64,000 nucleotides of DNA from Listeria booriae (GCF_000766865.1 NZ_JNFA01000011.1:248001-312000); one strand, 5' to 3'. Shown: positions 16,217 to 25,877, counted from the first letter of the stretch. Made by a program: numbers and translations. Notes: generated from the letters alone by a model not told the origin.

Positions 16217-17725
16217 TTACTGTACGGTCTCTTTTTTGCGGAAGCCGTTTGGTGTGTAGCCGGTGTATTTCTTGAATTGACGGTAAAAATAAGCCATGTC
16301 TGTGTAGCCTGATTCTTCGGCGATCGTTGTGACGGGTTGTTTGGTGCCCATTAGGATTTCTTTGGCGTGGTTGACGCGGAATTGGTTTAGGTAGTCTGTG
16401 AAATGGACGCCGACTTCTTTTTGGAAAAGTTGACCGAGGTAGACGGCGTTAATGTGGAATTTTGCGCCGAGTGTTTTTAAGGACATGCCTTCTGTGAAAT
16501 TTTCAGCGACGTAGGTTAGGATTTTTTGGATAATTGGGCTTTTGCTGTTGTCGTCATGTTGTTTGCGGTCAAAAAACGGGTGGATGAGTTCTAACATTGT
16601 GTTTTTGAGTTCGCATGGGGTGATTGCGCCGTCTAGCCTGCGAATTACGGTGAGCAGTTGTTCCGGGTCGGATTCGGACATCATGAGGGCAACTTCGCTT
16701 AGGACGCGGATGACTTGATGTGGGTCGCTTTCGTATAAATGAAGCTCCCATTCCGCAAAAAAGGCATCGAGCCAAGCCAATGTTTCCTCTTTTTCTCGCA
16801 AAACAAGGGCGCGAGCTAGCTGATGTTGGCTAAAATTCGGGCGCCATCTATGAGGCAAAATTTTGTCTGCGGAAATAAGTGTGCCGGGTGAAGAAACAAG
16901 CCGTTCTTGCAAAAGTTGCTCCAATTGGCGGAAGGCTTTCGGAAAATAGGCCGTCCCAGTTCCGACTTCGCTCATCAAAAAGAAACATTGCTCCGCGCCA
17001 ACAATCGCGCTTATCTCGTCGTACACCTTGGCAATCTGCGTCGCGATTCCTGTCTCATCCTCTGCCATCAAGCCAATCAGCAGTTCCTCCTCAGGATTTA
17101 GCAACATGAACGGATATTCCGCACGCAAATACGACTGCAATTTTCGCCACCCGTCCGCCGTCCAATCACGCCGTCCATACATCGGCTGAATCCAAATCAG
17201 CGCCGTCATCTGGTCTTGCGCAAGCGGCATCTTGTACAGCGCCATCCGCTCCTTCCAGTCCTCCGTCCCAATTCGGTTGTTCAACCAACGCCACAGCGCA
17301 TTGTCTCGCAAAATATAATACGCCTCATCATCTCCCGTTGCCTGAAAATCAGCCTCCACTTTCTCCTTGATTTGCGTAATCGTCTCCAATAATTCCGTCT
17401 CATTCAGCGGCTTCAACAAATAATTCTCAATCCCAATCGCCAGCCCCCGCTTCACATACTCAAACTCCTGGAATCCCGACAAAACAATGAATTTCGTCGT
17501 GTCCTGTTCCTTCTTCCAAGCCTCAATCAACTGCAAACCGTCCATTTTCGGCATCTTAATATCCGTAATCACTAAATCACACGGTTGCGTCGCAAAATGC
17601 GTCAAGGCTTCCATCCCATTTTTCGCCGTCCCGATAATTTCAATTTCCTCATCAAATTCCCGAATCACGGCCTGCAATCCTTGCACAATCAACGGTTCAT
17701 CATCTACTAAAAGCATTTTCAACAT
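16217..17725 (-). CDS. YesN-type response regulator (receiver plus AraC DNA-binding domain)
   Basis: The 502-residue protein starts MLKMLLVDDEPLIVQGL. The receiver domain (about 1-125) has phosphoacceptor Asp in DLVITDIKMPKMDG and the Lys of YLLKPL. A long linker follows. The C-terminal AraC/XylS double helix-turn-helix (about 400-500) includes GMSLKTLGAKFHINAVYLGQL and the family ending IAEESGYTDMAYFYRQFKKYTGYTP. It forms a pair with the kinase, whose gene overlaps it by 26 bases. The start at 17725 follows GGGAGG by 7 bases. It likely activates the mannosidase operon or the lpl-type importer at 2.5-6.2 kb. Confidence 0.92.
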   Translation of the reverse strand: MLKMLLVDDEPLIVQGLQAVIREFDEEIEIIGTAKNGMEALTHFATQPCDLVITDIKMPKMDGLQLIEAWKKEQDTTKFIVLSGFQEFEYVKRGLAIGIENYLLKPLNETELLETITQIKEKVEADFQATGDDEAYYILRDNALWRWLNNRIGTEDWKERMALYKMPLAQDQMTALIWIQPMYGRRDWTADGWRKLQSYLRAEYPFMLLNPEEELLIGLMAEDETGIATQIAKVYDEISAIVGAEQCFFLMSEVGTGTAYFPKAFRQLEQLLQERLVSSPGTLISADKILPHRWRPNFSQHQLARALVLREKEETLAWLDAFFAEWELHLYESDPHQVIRVLSEVALMMSESDPEQLLTVIRRLDGAITPCELKNTMLELIHPFFDRKQHDDNSKSPIIQKILTYVAENFTEGMSLKTLGAKFHINAVYLGQLFQKEVGVHFTDYLNQFRVNHAKEILMGTKQPVTTIAEESGYTDMAYFYRQFKKYTGYTPNGFRKKETVQ

Positions 17726-19451
17726 AGTTTTTCCTCCCATCAGATGTGTACGGAACGCGCAGAACGACTTCCGTGCCTTGGTTTTGAATACTCGTTATTT
17801 CTAAACCGTACTGCTCTCCAAAATAAAGCTGAATCCGGCGGTGAATGTTCACGAGTCCAATCCGACCTTGCTGCTCGCCTCCCAAATCCGTCTTAATCTG
17901 CATCATTTTCTGCTCCGTAATCCCCTTGCCATCGTCGCGCATCCTCACTTCCAACACATCCCCAACCCGCTTGGCGCTAAACGTCAGGCTCGTGCGCCGA
18001 TCATCATGCCGCGCATACTTGAAGAAATTCTCCACAAGAGGCTGTAGCGTAAACTTCAAAAACGGGTGCTCCAACAACGGCTCCTCCACCTCTAAGAAAA
18101 ATGGGACCTCTTGCTGGTAGCGCAGTTCCATGAATTGCAAATATTGACGAACGTATCCCACTTCATCGGCCAGCGTCACCATTTCAATATTATCCGCCGT
18201 GTAGCGAAGCAACGTCGATAAATGATAAATCATGTTGCTCGTCACTTTCGCGCCTTCAAGCCTCGCGTTCATCCGAATAGCTTCTAGCGAATTATACAAA
18301 AAGTGCGGCTCGACTTGGCCTTGCAACGCCTTCAGCTGGGCCTTCTGTTCCTCGATTTCGAGCGTGTATACTTGTTTAATATAATCGTTCAAACTGTCAC
18401 CCATCTTGTTAAAACTTTGACTGATTAGCGTCAATTCGTCTTCACGTTCGTCGACGGGAAGCTTCGCGTCAAGCCCGCCTTTTTCCATCTGATCCATGCC
18501 GTCAACGATGACTTGAATGCGGTTGGAGTAACGACGGCTAATGAAGAAGTTGATGGTGATTGAGATGAGGACAAGTCCAACGCCGACGCCAAACAAAGTC
18601 CATTGTAGAACGGGAATACCGCCGATTTGGCTTTCGGGAACAATGACTTGGCCGAATGCGCCTGATGCTTGCGGTTCGGTGGTTTGTAGGTAGCCGCTGC
18701 CAGGACGGTAGCCGTTTTCTTGATCGGCGTCTGTGATGTCCGGCAGGAGGTGATTGCTGTACAGACGCTCATCGTTGCTGTTCATGACGGCGAATGTTGA
18801 TGCTTGTTTTGCTTTTGGAATGAGGTCCGCGAGAAAGTCTTCGTCGGTGTACATCAACACCGTGCCAAGCGGTTGTAGCGTACTCGGGTCATTGACGACT
18901 TGTTTGAATACGATGCTCGCGTCAAGACGGAAAATGTTTTCTTTACGCGACACGGCTTGTAGTAATTTTTGCTCGCCGTATTTTTCAAAGAGGGGTTGCC
19001 ATTTGCTGTAGTTGGTCGGAAACGTGTAGGTGAATTCTTTGTCCGCGGACACGAGCTGTACGGCAATGACATCGTCGTCATATGTAAAATAGGAACGTAG
19101 AAAACTTTGTAGATCAACGCTGTAAAAACCTTGTTTTGCGTAGTAGTTATCGATGTTTTTCTGGATGTAGTCCGCGTAATCGTGTGTCATCGCAATTTGG
19201 ACGTCGTTCATGAGGTCACTGTTTTTGTAAATTTCTTGCGTCATGCCAACGAGCGCCTGTTCTTTTCGGTCTACGGCAACAACTTGCGATTCTGAAACCG
19301 CTTTCGTTTCTTGCAACACTGCGTCGACTTTAATGTTCGTATAGTATTTAGATATGAAAAACAGCAATAATCCAACGGTGAACAGTGATGTCAGAGAAAA
19401 TACGAGAAGCATTCGTTGGAAAATTCGCCGTTTTCGTTTGTTAGCACTCAA
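17700..19451 (-). CDS. YesM-type sensor histidine kinase
   Basis: The 583-residue membrane kinase has a first membrane helix (about 13-33), an extracellular sensor domain of about 240 residues and a second helix (about 275-300). A HAMP linker, a His_kinase domain with phosphoacceptor His in GQVEPHFLYNSLEAI (about residue 380) and an ATPase domain follow. The ATPase domain has VENFFKYARHDD and RDDGKGI. YesM kinases commonly sense extracellular oligosaccharides together with an lpl-type importer. The start is TTG at 19451 behind GGGGGGTG. Confidence 0.92.
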   Translation of the reverse strand: MSANKRKRRIFQRMLLVFSLTSLFTVGLLLFFISKYYTNIKVDAVLQETKAVSESQVVAVDRKEQALVGMTQEIYKNSDLMNDVQIAMTHDYADYIQKNIDNYYAKQGFYSVDLQSFLRSYFTYDDDVIAVQLVSADKEFTYTFPTNYSKWQPLFEKYGEQKLLQAVSRKENIFRLDASIVFKQVVNDPSTLQPLGTVLMYTDEDFLADLIPKAKQASTFAVMNSNDERLYSNHLLPDITDADQENGYRPGSGYLQTTEPQASGAFGQVIVPESQIGGIPVLQWTLFGVGVGLVLISITINFFISRRYSNRIQVIVDGMDQMEKGGLDAKLPVDEREDELTLISQSFNKMGDSLNDYIKQVYTLEIEEQKAQLKALQGQVEPHFLYNSLEAIRMNARLEGAKVTSNMIYHLSTLLRYTADNIEMVTLADEVGYVRQYLQFMELRYQQEVPFFLEVEEPLLEHPFLKFTLQPLVENFFKYARHDDRRTSLTFSAKRVGDVLEVRMRDDGKGITEQKMMQIKTDLGGEQQGRIGLVNIHRRIQLYFGEQYGLEITSIQNQGTEVVLRVPYTSDGRKNYVENAFSR

Positions 19452-19475
19452 ATTGTATACACCCCCCAGTCCTTA

Positions 19476-20123
19476 TTATGCCACACTTTCTGCTGATTGG
19501 GCTGTCATTTTAGCTTGCATTTTTTGAAAGCGGATGAGGTTGACTTTCATGACCCAGTAGGCTGGCAGGACGCCGGAAATAAACAGGACGAGCGCTGGTA
19601 CTTGGGCGATGAGGTAGACGGCGACGCCGAACCCTGCGATTAGTAGCAATGATGTTTTCCAACTAGTGAATGCGAGCAGGAATGACTGCATGAGATAGCC
19701 TCGCAATGGGTAGATAAAGTGCGCATAGACGGAAAAATAATTCACCAGCGCAAGCAATGTCATCGCAAATAGGAAGAACAAAAAGAAGTACAGCAAGCTT
19801 GACACCAAGCCATTCATCGTCGCAAAAACAATGCGTAAATCAACGTAAAGAAAACCGAGAATCCCCGCAAAACAAAGTCCTGCAATGTTCGTTTCGAGGA
19901 AGGCTTTTTTATAGGCTTTCCAAGCGGTAGGCCAAATCGCGATATCGATATCTTTTTGCGACCATTTGCGCGTAACGGCGAACAGTGCGGCAGTGGCTGG
20001 CATGAAACCGAAAATACCAAGACCGATAATGATGAGGAACATCCAAACCAAGTTCGCCCAAACAAAACGGATGAGCCATTGGCTGGCAACGAAAAACTTA
20101 TCTATTTTTTCAACTTTATTCAT
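19476..20123 (-). CDS. YesL-like (DUF624) membrane protein
   Basis: The 215-residue protein has about five hydrophobic segments and the DUF624 start WLIRFVWANLVWMFLIIIGL followed by GFMPATAALFAVTRKW. YesL-like proteins are found with YesM/YesN regulators and carbohydrate importers; their role is unknown. It lies between the mannosidases and the two-component genes, 24 bases before the kinase gene. Confidence 0.85.
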   Translation of the reverse strand: MNKVEKIDKFFVASQWLIRFVWANLVWMFLIIIGLGIFGFMPATAALFAVTRKWSQKDIDIAIWPTAWKAYKKAFLETNIAGLCFAGILGFLYVDLRIVFATMNGLVSSLLYFFLFFLFAMTLLALVNYFSVYAHFIYPLRGYLMQSFLLAFTSWKTSLLLIAGFGVAVYLIAQVPALVLFISGVLPAYWVMKVNLIRFQKMQAKMTAQSAESVA

Positions 20124-20181
20124 TGTATCCCAACTCCTACAACGAAAGAGCGAGCCTGATTTGGCGCACTCTTCGTGATTA

Positions 20182-21495
20182 TTATTTGTTATTTTTGGCT
20201 AGCGGCGAGCCTTTGACATAGATTCCGCACAAACTGAGGACAAATTCGCTGAACATTGCGTTTGACCAAGCGAACCATTCGCGTGTGTATTCGTGATGGT
20301 TGCTCGCGTTAACGCCTTCATGCATGAACCCTGTATCGCCATCCGTTTCGATAAGCATTTCTAAAATGGCTAGTTTTTCGGAAATGCTCGTTGCAGTCAT
20401 CCCTTGTACGCTAAGCGCGATTGGCCATACGTAATGGTCTGGCGTGTGCGGGCTACCGATTCCTGTTAGTTGCGTACCTTCTACGTAAAACGGATTTTCT
20501 CGACTCAAAATGAAGCGGCGTGTTGCGATATATTTCGGATCATTGAAAGCACCGTAGCCAAGATATGGCGCTGCGAGTAGACTCGGAACGTTTGCGTCAT
20601 CCATGAAGTTTTTGCGTCCTGTGCCGTCGACTTCGTAGGCGTAAATATCGCCGTAATATGGATGTTCTTGAACGGCGAATTCTTGAATGCCCCGCTCGAT
20701 TTCATTTTTTAATTTTGTGATTCGGGTTGTGAGTTCTTGGTCTTGCCAGCATGCCGCATTGATTTCTTCGAGGTAGCCGAGAGCCACGACCGCGAACATG
20801 TTGCTAGGCACTAAATAACCGTAAAGGCAGGCGTCATCACTCGGGCGAAAACCGCTCCACGTCATGCCTGTGTACGCAACTTCTGTGCCTCTGCCATCGC
20901 GATTTAGCGTATCCGATTGGCGAACATCCACACGCTCAAAAGAATAAGGCGAATCTGTCTCATGGCGTTGCTCCGTCTCCCAAACATCCAGAATCGTAGC
21001 CGTAGCTTCGCGAAAATCAGTGTCGAAATGCGCCGTACTGCCCGTGCTTTGCCATAATAAGTAGCCTAATTGAATAGGATAACAAAGCGAATCAATCTCG
21101 TATTTACGTTCCCAAACATGCGGTGACATCTCCGTTTTATCTTCTTGAAAACCTTTGCCGTTCGCTTCTTGGTTAAACGCATTCGCATACGGGTCCAGTT
21201 GGATGAAACGCATTTGCTGCTTCACAAGTCCCGCAATCACTTCCGCCATTTCCGGGTCACTTTCTGCCACCATCAAATACGGTCTGATTTGGCTCGTTGA
21301 ATCGCGTAACCACATCGCTGGAATGTCTCCTGTAATGACAAACGGCAAACCTTCCTTCGTTTCTGTCAGCGTTGTCGCATACGTATTTAAAAAGCATTTT
21401 TGAAACATTTCCTGTAATTTTGGATACTCCGGAAATGTTTTTGCTACGGTATCAATCATTTTTTGAAAGCTTTTCGGCACATTTTTCGTCGTCAT
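20182..21495 (-). CDS. GH125 exo-alpha-1,6-mannosidase
   Basis: The 437-residue cytosolic enzyme (no signal peptide) has the length and motifs of family GH125: TGDIPAMWLRDSTSQIRPYL near the N-terminus, MTWSGFRPSDDACLYGYLVPSNMFA in the middle and EGVNASNHHEYTREWFAWSNAMF at the end. Family enzymes remove alpha-1,6-linked mannose with inversion. The start at 21495 overlaps the GH38 stop as ATGA, so the two are translationally coupled. In streptococci GH125 and GH38 enzymes work on high-mannose N-glycans; here the missing signal peptide means the substrate must first be imported. Confidence 0.93.
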   Translation of the reverse strand: MTTKNVPKSFQKMIDTVAKTFPEYPKLQEMFQKCFLNTYATTLTETKEGLPFVITGDIPAMWLRDSTSQIRPYLMVAESDPEMAEVIAGLVKQQMRFIQLDPYANAFNQEANGKGFQEDKTEMSPHVWERKYEIDSLCYPIQLGYLLWQSTGSTAHFDTDFREATATILDVWETEQRHETDSPYSFERVDVRQSDTLNRDGRGTEVAYTGMTWSGFRPSDDACLYGYLVPSNMFAVVALGYLEEINAACWQDQELTTRITKLKNEIERGIQEFAVQEHPYYGDIYAYEVDGTGRKNFMDDANVPSLLAAPYLGYGAFNDPKYIATRRFILSRENPFYVEGTQLTGIGSPHTPDHYVWPIALSVQGMTATSISEKLAILEMLIETDGDTGFMHEGVNASNHHEYTREWFAWSNAMFSEFVLSLCGIYVKGSPLAKNNK

Positions 21496-24173
21496 TTCTT
21501 GTCCTCTTTTCTCCACGTGATAATTTCACTCGGCGCTACATTCCAACGTTTTGCCGATTCGGTCGCTACTTTTTCTTCTAAAATTGTCGTTTTGCACATG
21601 TTTTGCAGTAATTCGAGCTCCTGCACGCTTTTTGTTACATTATAAAAACGTAAAACTTCCGCATCTTGGCTCGTCGCCCGTTTCCAGCTTGAGAAAATAA
21701 GGCCTGGCGCATCTTGCCACATTGCGAACTCTTCACGATTGGAAAGTCGCCCATCATGTTGCGAATCTGCTTGTACCGCGAATGGCTCCATTTGGTACTC
21801 ATACGCCCATTTAGCGGCTTCCGATCGAAGTTCCTCTTCCTTATATGGCATCACATAAAACTGCGCTACCTGCTCACCAAGTGACTGCGCCTCAGGAGCT
21901 GGGAAGTTACCCCAATCGCCAATCTCCGAATTCGCGCGCAGCAATGTCAGACGGATTTCCGAACCATCCGCGTTCACCTCATACTCTGGCAAACCATGGT
22001 TCACAACCATCAAGCCACCAAGTGCCACAAAAGCTTGCTGACGCTGGTCATTGCTTGGATTTTGCCATTCCTCGCTCACCTGATTTGGACGTTCCACAAT
22101 TTCAAAAACGCTATCTGCAAAATGCGTTTCGCGCTTCGTCCCAGTCGGGAAAATCGCGCGCAGACGATGATCTTCTATCTGATTTTCCATCTGAACATCC
22201 ACTTTTAGCGCATGCCCTGCTTTTTCTAGTGTCAGTGAAGTCCGAATCACAAACTCGCGCAACTTTTCCGAACGCGGCGATACACGTCCCGGATGCCAAA
22301 CAACGCGCGCCTTCTCATCTGCAAAACTCACCTTATCCGCCGATTCTGGCAACATCATCACATGTGTAATCTCCACCGTTTTGCGCACCGCAGAATCCTC
22401 CGTCACCACACAATTAGCCGTCAGATTCTCCGTCGTCACCCGCAGGCCATCGCCAGTTTCCTTAAACATGTACTCGTTACCAATATCGCCTTGATCCACG
22501 TAACCACCAAGCCCCGCAAAAGTGCGCCCAGTTTCCTTACAAGTCACCGCATAACTGCCATTCTCCGCAATGTCCACCTTCAAAAACTGATTTTCCAAAT
22601 GCTTCGCGTCACTTTCAAGACTTACTAGCTCTTTTTCAGCCACAGGCGTCGCAAAATACGTCGCAAACCCCATCTTCGGCAAACCTTCCGCAACAAACGT
22701 CACACGATAACGCCTTGCAAAATAAGGCTTCCGGAACGCTCGATCCGGCAACTCATAATCAAACTGCATCCCAAGCTCCGTCACACTAGCGTCCACCAAA
22801 TTTCCGTCCGCATCCCGAACTTCCAAAGTCGCACGCGGCAACCCGTCCAAATACGCCGGAATCTCCTCAAACGGCATCTCCGCAAAATACGTCCGGTCCA
22901 GCTCCACATCCACCGTCACAACCCGCGATGCCTCATAACCCGACGTATGGAACACCACAATCGGCACAGTCTTCCCATCCAATTTTGCCGTCGTCGTATC
23001 CACCTGCCGCACAATCCGCGTCACACTATCCGCAAGCATCGCACGCGCCGCCTGCTCCGCCCTCATGAACCGCGTCTCCATCTCCCGATGCACCGCGTCC
23101 AAACTACAGCCCGTAATACTATCATGAATCTGATTTTCCATCAGCATTTTCCATGTGAATTTCAAATACTCCTCCGGATACGCCGTCCCGACCCGCGATG
23201 CCATCACCGCAATCGGCTCCACCTGCTTCTCAAGCAACTGCTGCACACGCTGGTTCGCCTGCTTCAAGTACATCCGAGAAGACGCCGTGTTCACCAACGT
23301 CGACCAGCCATCCGTCCGCTGATTCGTCAGTTCCCCCTCAATCACCTGCAAATCATCACTCGGCACCAACTCCTGTAATGCCGTCACATACTCCGCAAAA
23401 TGACTATGCTTAAACTCTACGTCCGGATACAATTCCCGTGCCACATCCAGCGCCTCCGGCAAGTCCACCTGCACCGGCTGATGATCGCAGCCATTCATAA
23501 ACAACAAAGCTCCCGTCGACGCGTAACTCTCCGCATCCCCAAGCTTCTTGTCCCAGAACGCCTTCGCACTTTCCGCATCCACAGGAATCTCGTTCCCATT
23601 CGAATACCAATTCGCTAGCAAAACACCCAAAACCCGCGTCCCGTCCGGCGCCTGCCAATACATCTCCGAAAACGGCGACGTATAATCACTCTCAAAAACC
23701 TGATTATTAAATCCCGTCGGCTTCACACCACGACCAAAAATCACCGCATCCATCCCGGCCTGCTTCACAAGTTGCGGCGCCTGACCATAAATCCCAAACG
23801 TATCCGGGAAATAACCAATTTTCTCAACCGCACCAAATTTTAGCGCATCCTGATTCCCATAAATCAAATTACGCACATTCGCCTCACTGCTCGTCAAAAA
23901 AGCATCCTGCAACATATACCAAGGACCAATCCGCAGTTTCCCGTCACGAACCAACCGCTCCATCCGCGCCCGCTCATCAGGCTTCACAAGCAAATAATCA
24001 TCCAACATAACCGTCTGCCCGTCCATATGAAAATACTCAAATCCATCCTTATTCTCCAACAAATCCGCAACCTCATCCACCAACGTAACAAGTCGATACC
24101 GCAACGACTCCAGTGGCAAGAACCACTCCCGATCCCAATGTGAATGTGAAATTATGTACGCCGTTTTCTTCAT
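21492..24173 (-). CDS. GH38 alpha-mannosidase
   Basis: The 893-residue cytosolic enzyme has the GH38 zinc motif HSHWDREW at residues 9-16 and the nucleophile region GYFPDTFGIYGQAPQL. Family enzymes are retaining, zinc-dependent and cleave alpha-mannosides; bacterial relatives such as the S. pyogenes enzyme prefer alpha-1,3 linkages. I chose ATG 24173 (MKKTAYIISHSHWDREW), the usual family start, over a TTG 9 codons upstream; the ribosome site GGGATAG is weak. It is the first gene of the operon GH38-GH125-yesL-kinase-regulator and has a clear promoter and cre site. Confidence 0.95.
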   Translation of the reverse strand: MKKTAYIISHSHWDREWFLPLESLRYRLVTLVDEVADLLENKDGFEYFHMDGQTVMLDDYLLVKPDERARMERLVRDGKLRIGPWYMLQDAFLTSSEANVRNLIYGNQDALKFGAVEKIGYFPDTFGIYGQAPQLVKQAGMDAVIFGRGVKPTGFNNQVFESDYTSPFSEMYWQAPDGTRVLGVLLANWYSNGNEIPVDAESAKAFWDKKLGDAESYASTGALLFMNGCDHQPVQVDLPEALDVARELYPDVEFKHSHFAEYVTALQELVPSDDLQVIEGELTNQRTDGWSTLVNTASSRMYLKQANQRVQQLLEKQVEPIAVMASRVGTAYPEEYLKFTWKMLMENQIHDSITGCSLDAVHREMETRFMRAEQAARAMLADSVTRIVRQVDTTTAKLDGKTVPIVVFHTSGYEASRVVTVDVELDRTYFAEMPFEEIPAYLDGLPRATLEVRDADGNLVDASVTELGMQFDYELPDRAFRKPYFARRYRVTFVAEGLPKMGFATYFATPVAEKELVSLESDAKHLENQFLKVDIAENGSYAVTCKETGRTFAGLGGYVDQGDIGNEYMFKETGDGLRVTTENLTANCVVTEDSAVRKTVEITHVMMLPESADKVSFADEKARVVWHPGRVSPRSEKLREFVIRTSLTLEKAGHALKVDVQMENQIEDHRLRAIFPTGTKRETHFADSVFEIVERPNQVSEEWQNPSNDQRQQAFVALGGLMVVNHGLPEYEVNADGSEIRLTLLRANSEIGDWGNFPAPEAQSLGEQVAQFYVMPYKEEELRSEAAKWAYEYQMEPFAVQADSQHDGRLSNREEFAMWQDAPGLIFSSWKRATSQDAEVLRFYNVTKSVQELELLQNMCKTTILEEKVATESAKRWNVAPSEIITWRKEDKK

Positions 24174-24204
24174 ATCTATCCCAACCCCGCATATACTCAA
24201 TTTT

Positions 24205-24252
24205 TGTATTCGTTTTCATTCTCAGTATATCGGGCTATTTTTCGAAAATCAA
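24205..24252 (-). promoter_or_regulatory. Promoter and perfect cre site of the mannosidase operon
   Basis: Minus-strand TTGATT (24247-24252) and TATACT (24224-24229) are 17 bases apart. Directly downstream, ATGAAAACGAATACA (24205-24219) fits every position of the cre consensus WTGNAANCGNWNNCW. It covers the expected transcription start, so CcpA should repress when better sugars are present. The rest of the 24174-24369 gap holds only the GNAT -10. Confidence 0.75.
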
Positions 24253-24369
24253 TGACCTGCGTCCATTTACTATGATAAGTCTACATTTATAAATTTTGTC
24301 TACCCCAAACCCGCTCACTTCCTAAATCCAGCCAAATATGCTACTATAATTCAAAAAAGGAGAACCACC

Positions 24370-24864
24370 ATGCAAATCAAAACCGCAAAAACAAAAAAAG
24401 ACAGTGCAGACATTTCTACACTAGCCCATAAAATTTGGCACGAACACTATCCAACCATCATCACGACCGAACAAATCGACTACATGCTCGCCAAATTCCA
24501 ATCACCCGAAGCCATCGAAGCCGACATCACAAGCGGCACCATCTATTTAATGGCCTACCAAGAAGACAAATTCGTCGGCTACACCGCATTTTACCAACAA
24601 GAAAACGAACTCTTCCTAAGCAAGCTTTACATAGACCCATCGCACCACCGCCAAGGCATCGGCAAAACCCTATTCGCCCGCGTCACAACCCACGCCAAAG
24701 AACAAAACCTGCCAACCATCCGCCTCTACGTCAACAAATACAACAGCAACTCCATCGAAGCCTACAAAAAAATGGGCTTCACCGTAGAGAAAGCCCTAAT
24801 CACCGACGTCGGCAACAACTTTATTATGGATGACTACACGATGACCTACAACACAACAAAATAA
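24370..24864 (+). CDS. GNAT-family acetyltransferase
   Basis: The 164-residue protein has the GNAT fold with acetyl-CoA loop DPSHHRQGIGKTLFARV (R/Q-x-x-G-x-G/A type), preceded by ELFLSKLYI and followed by LYVNKYNSNSIEAYKKMGF. The acceptor is unknown. A TATAAT at 24345-24350 and the ribosome site AAAAAGGAG support the start. It is a lone gene that diverges from the mannosidase operon. Confidence 0.88.
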   Translation: MQIKTAKTKKDSADISTLAHKIWHEHYPTIITTEQIDYMLAKFQSPEAIEADITSGTIYLMAYQEDKFVGYTAFYQQENELFLSKLYIDPSHHRQGIGKTLFARVTTHAKEQNLPTIRLYVNKYNSNSIEAYKKMGFTVEKALITDVGNNFIMDDYTMTYNTTK

Positions 24865-24871
24865 CCACTCC

Positions 24872-24905
24872 AAGCTTGCGAACAATTCTGTCGCAGGCTT
24901 TTTTC
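24872..24905 (+). terminator. Terminator of the GNAT gene
   Basis: AAGCTTGCGA pairs with TCGCAGGCTT and is followed by TTTT. Confidence 0.75.
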
Positions 24906-24963
24906 ATAATTGGCTAGGCAAACACAAAAAGAACCTCCACATAAGTGAAAGCTCCTAGACTAT

Positions 24964-25017
24964 AAAAAAACCTGTCCGTATCTCCAAACCTCAGCGTGTC
25001 TACAAACGCTGACGGAC
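24964..25017 (-). terminator. Terminator of the DUF2335 gene
   Basis: Minus-strand GTCCGT...ACGGAC encloses a second stem ACGCTGA/TCAGCGT, and a run of seven Ts follows. Confidence 0.75.
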
Positions 25018-25020
25018 TAG

Positions 25021-25494
25021 CTAAGCTATGTTTTTCTCATTTATCCTCTCGTCAGTTGTATCTACTTCCTTCGCAGGAATTCCTGTAAAAGAACCCACCA
25101 AACCTAACGCAGTAACCCCCGAAAGAGCTGTTCCTGTTATTGCATGTCCATTTAATATTAAAATAAAACCAAGGACAATCACAATAATCCCAATTGTGAA
25201 ACCTAAATACTGGCTTCGTTGTCTGTCTCTAACTTCTTTATGCAGCGTGGCTTTCTCCATTGAGCGCCTATGTGTTGATTCCGCTACTCCATTTTCAATA
25301 ATAAGCTTAGCAGCACCTGGATTTAATTCTTCGTATCTTCCTAGAATGGACGGATGAGGAATAGGACCGTAATGCATTTCAAGTGAAATCATAACTTCCT
25401 CCTGTCTCTCATCAGGCATTTGTTGCACAGTGTCTAGTATTTCTGTAATGTCATCACACGAAACGTCTGCAAGCTCATTATCTAGTTGACTCAT
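25021..25494 (-). CDS. DUF2335 membrane protein
   Basis: The 157-residue protein begins MSQLDNELADVSCDDITEIL. It has a charged middle with the DUF2335 hallmark GPIPHPSILGRYEELNPGAA, then ENGVAESTHRR. It ends with two membrane helices (about residues 97-117 and 121-140). DUF2335 proteins are often found near mobile or toxin-related genes; function is unknown. The start ATG 25494 lies inside the end of the upstream small gene in another frame, so translation is probably coupled. A GGAGGTGG lies 15 bases upstream, rather far. Confidence 0.75.
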   Translation of the reverse strand: MSQLDNELADVSCDDITEILDTVQQMPDERQEEVMISLEMHYGPIPHPSILGRYEELNPGAAKLIIENGVAESTHRRSMEKATLHKEVRDRQRSQYLGFTIGIIVIVLGFILILNGHAITGTALSGVTALGLVGSFTGIPAKEVDTTDERINEKNIA

Positions 25495-25693
25495 ACTTGT
25501 TAATCGCCACCTCCATGTCACGACCGATAACGTAAAAGTCATTACGGATACGTCTGGATTCTTCCGCCTGATTGCTCGATTTCTTAGTGTCAACCGATTT
25601 AGTAACCACTTTCTCACGACGGCTAAACATATTCTTCACAGCATAAAACAAATTTCTATACGATTGAAAGACATTTCTAAAGCTGTTTCTCAT
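25478..25693 (-). CDS. Small basic protein of unknown function (71 residues)
   Basis: It starts MRNSFRNVFQSYRNLFYAVKNMFSRREK and ends YVIGRDMEVAINKYESTR. It is rich in Arg and Lys with no clear membrane segment. TTGGAGGAG lies 9 bases before the ATG. Its last 17 bases overlap the start of the DUF2335 gene, so the two probably form one unit. I do not recognise a family. Confidence 0.6.
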   Translation of the reverse strand: MRNSFRNVFQSYRNLFYAVKNMFSRREKVVTKSVDTKKSSNQAEESRRIRNDFYVIGRDMEVAINKYESTR

Positions 25694-25830
25694 CTTATTT
25701 CTCCTCCAATTCTCGTAATATTTCAGAATAATTATCTATTTCGTACAACTATGCAAATTGAACCGCGTCAATATACCTCACCAAAATTATAATACCATTC
25801 GCCCTTTTTGTCAAAATTTAAACGAAATAA

Positions 25831-25877
25831 CAAAAAACAGCAACATAGTGGCTATCTAGCCCTCCATATTGCTGTTC
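25831..25877 (-). terminator. Terminator of dnaB
   Basis: Minus-strand AACAGCAATA pairs with TATGTTGCTGTT and runs into TTTTTTG, 11 bases past the dnaB stop. It closes the gdpP-rplI-dnaB operon. Confidence 0.8.

Noticed and set aside
21845-23658. Plus-strand frames opposite the GH38 gene
   Set aside because: Composition bias of the real gene leaves the other strand open; products are His/Arg/Pro-rich and unlike any protein.
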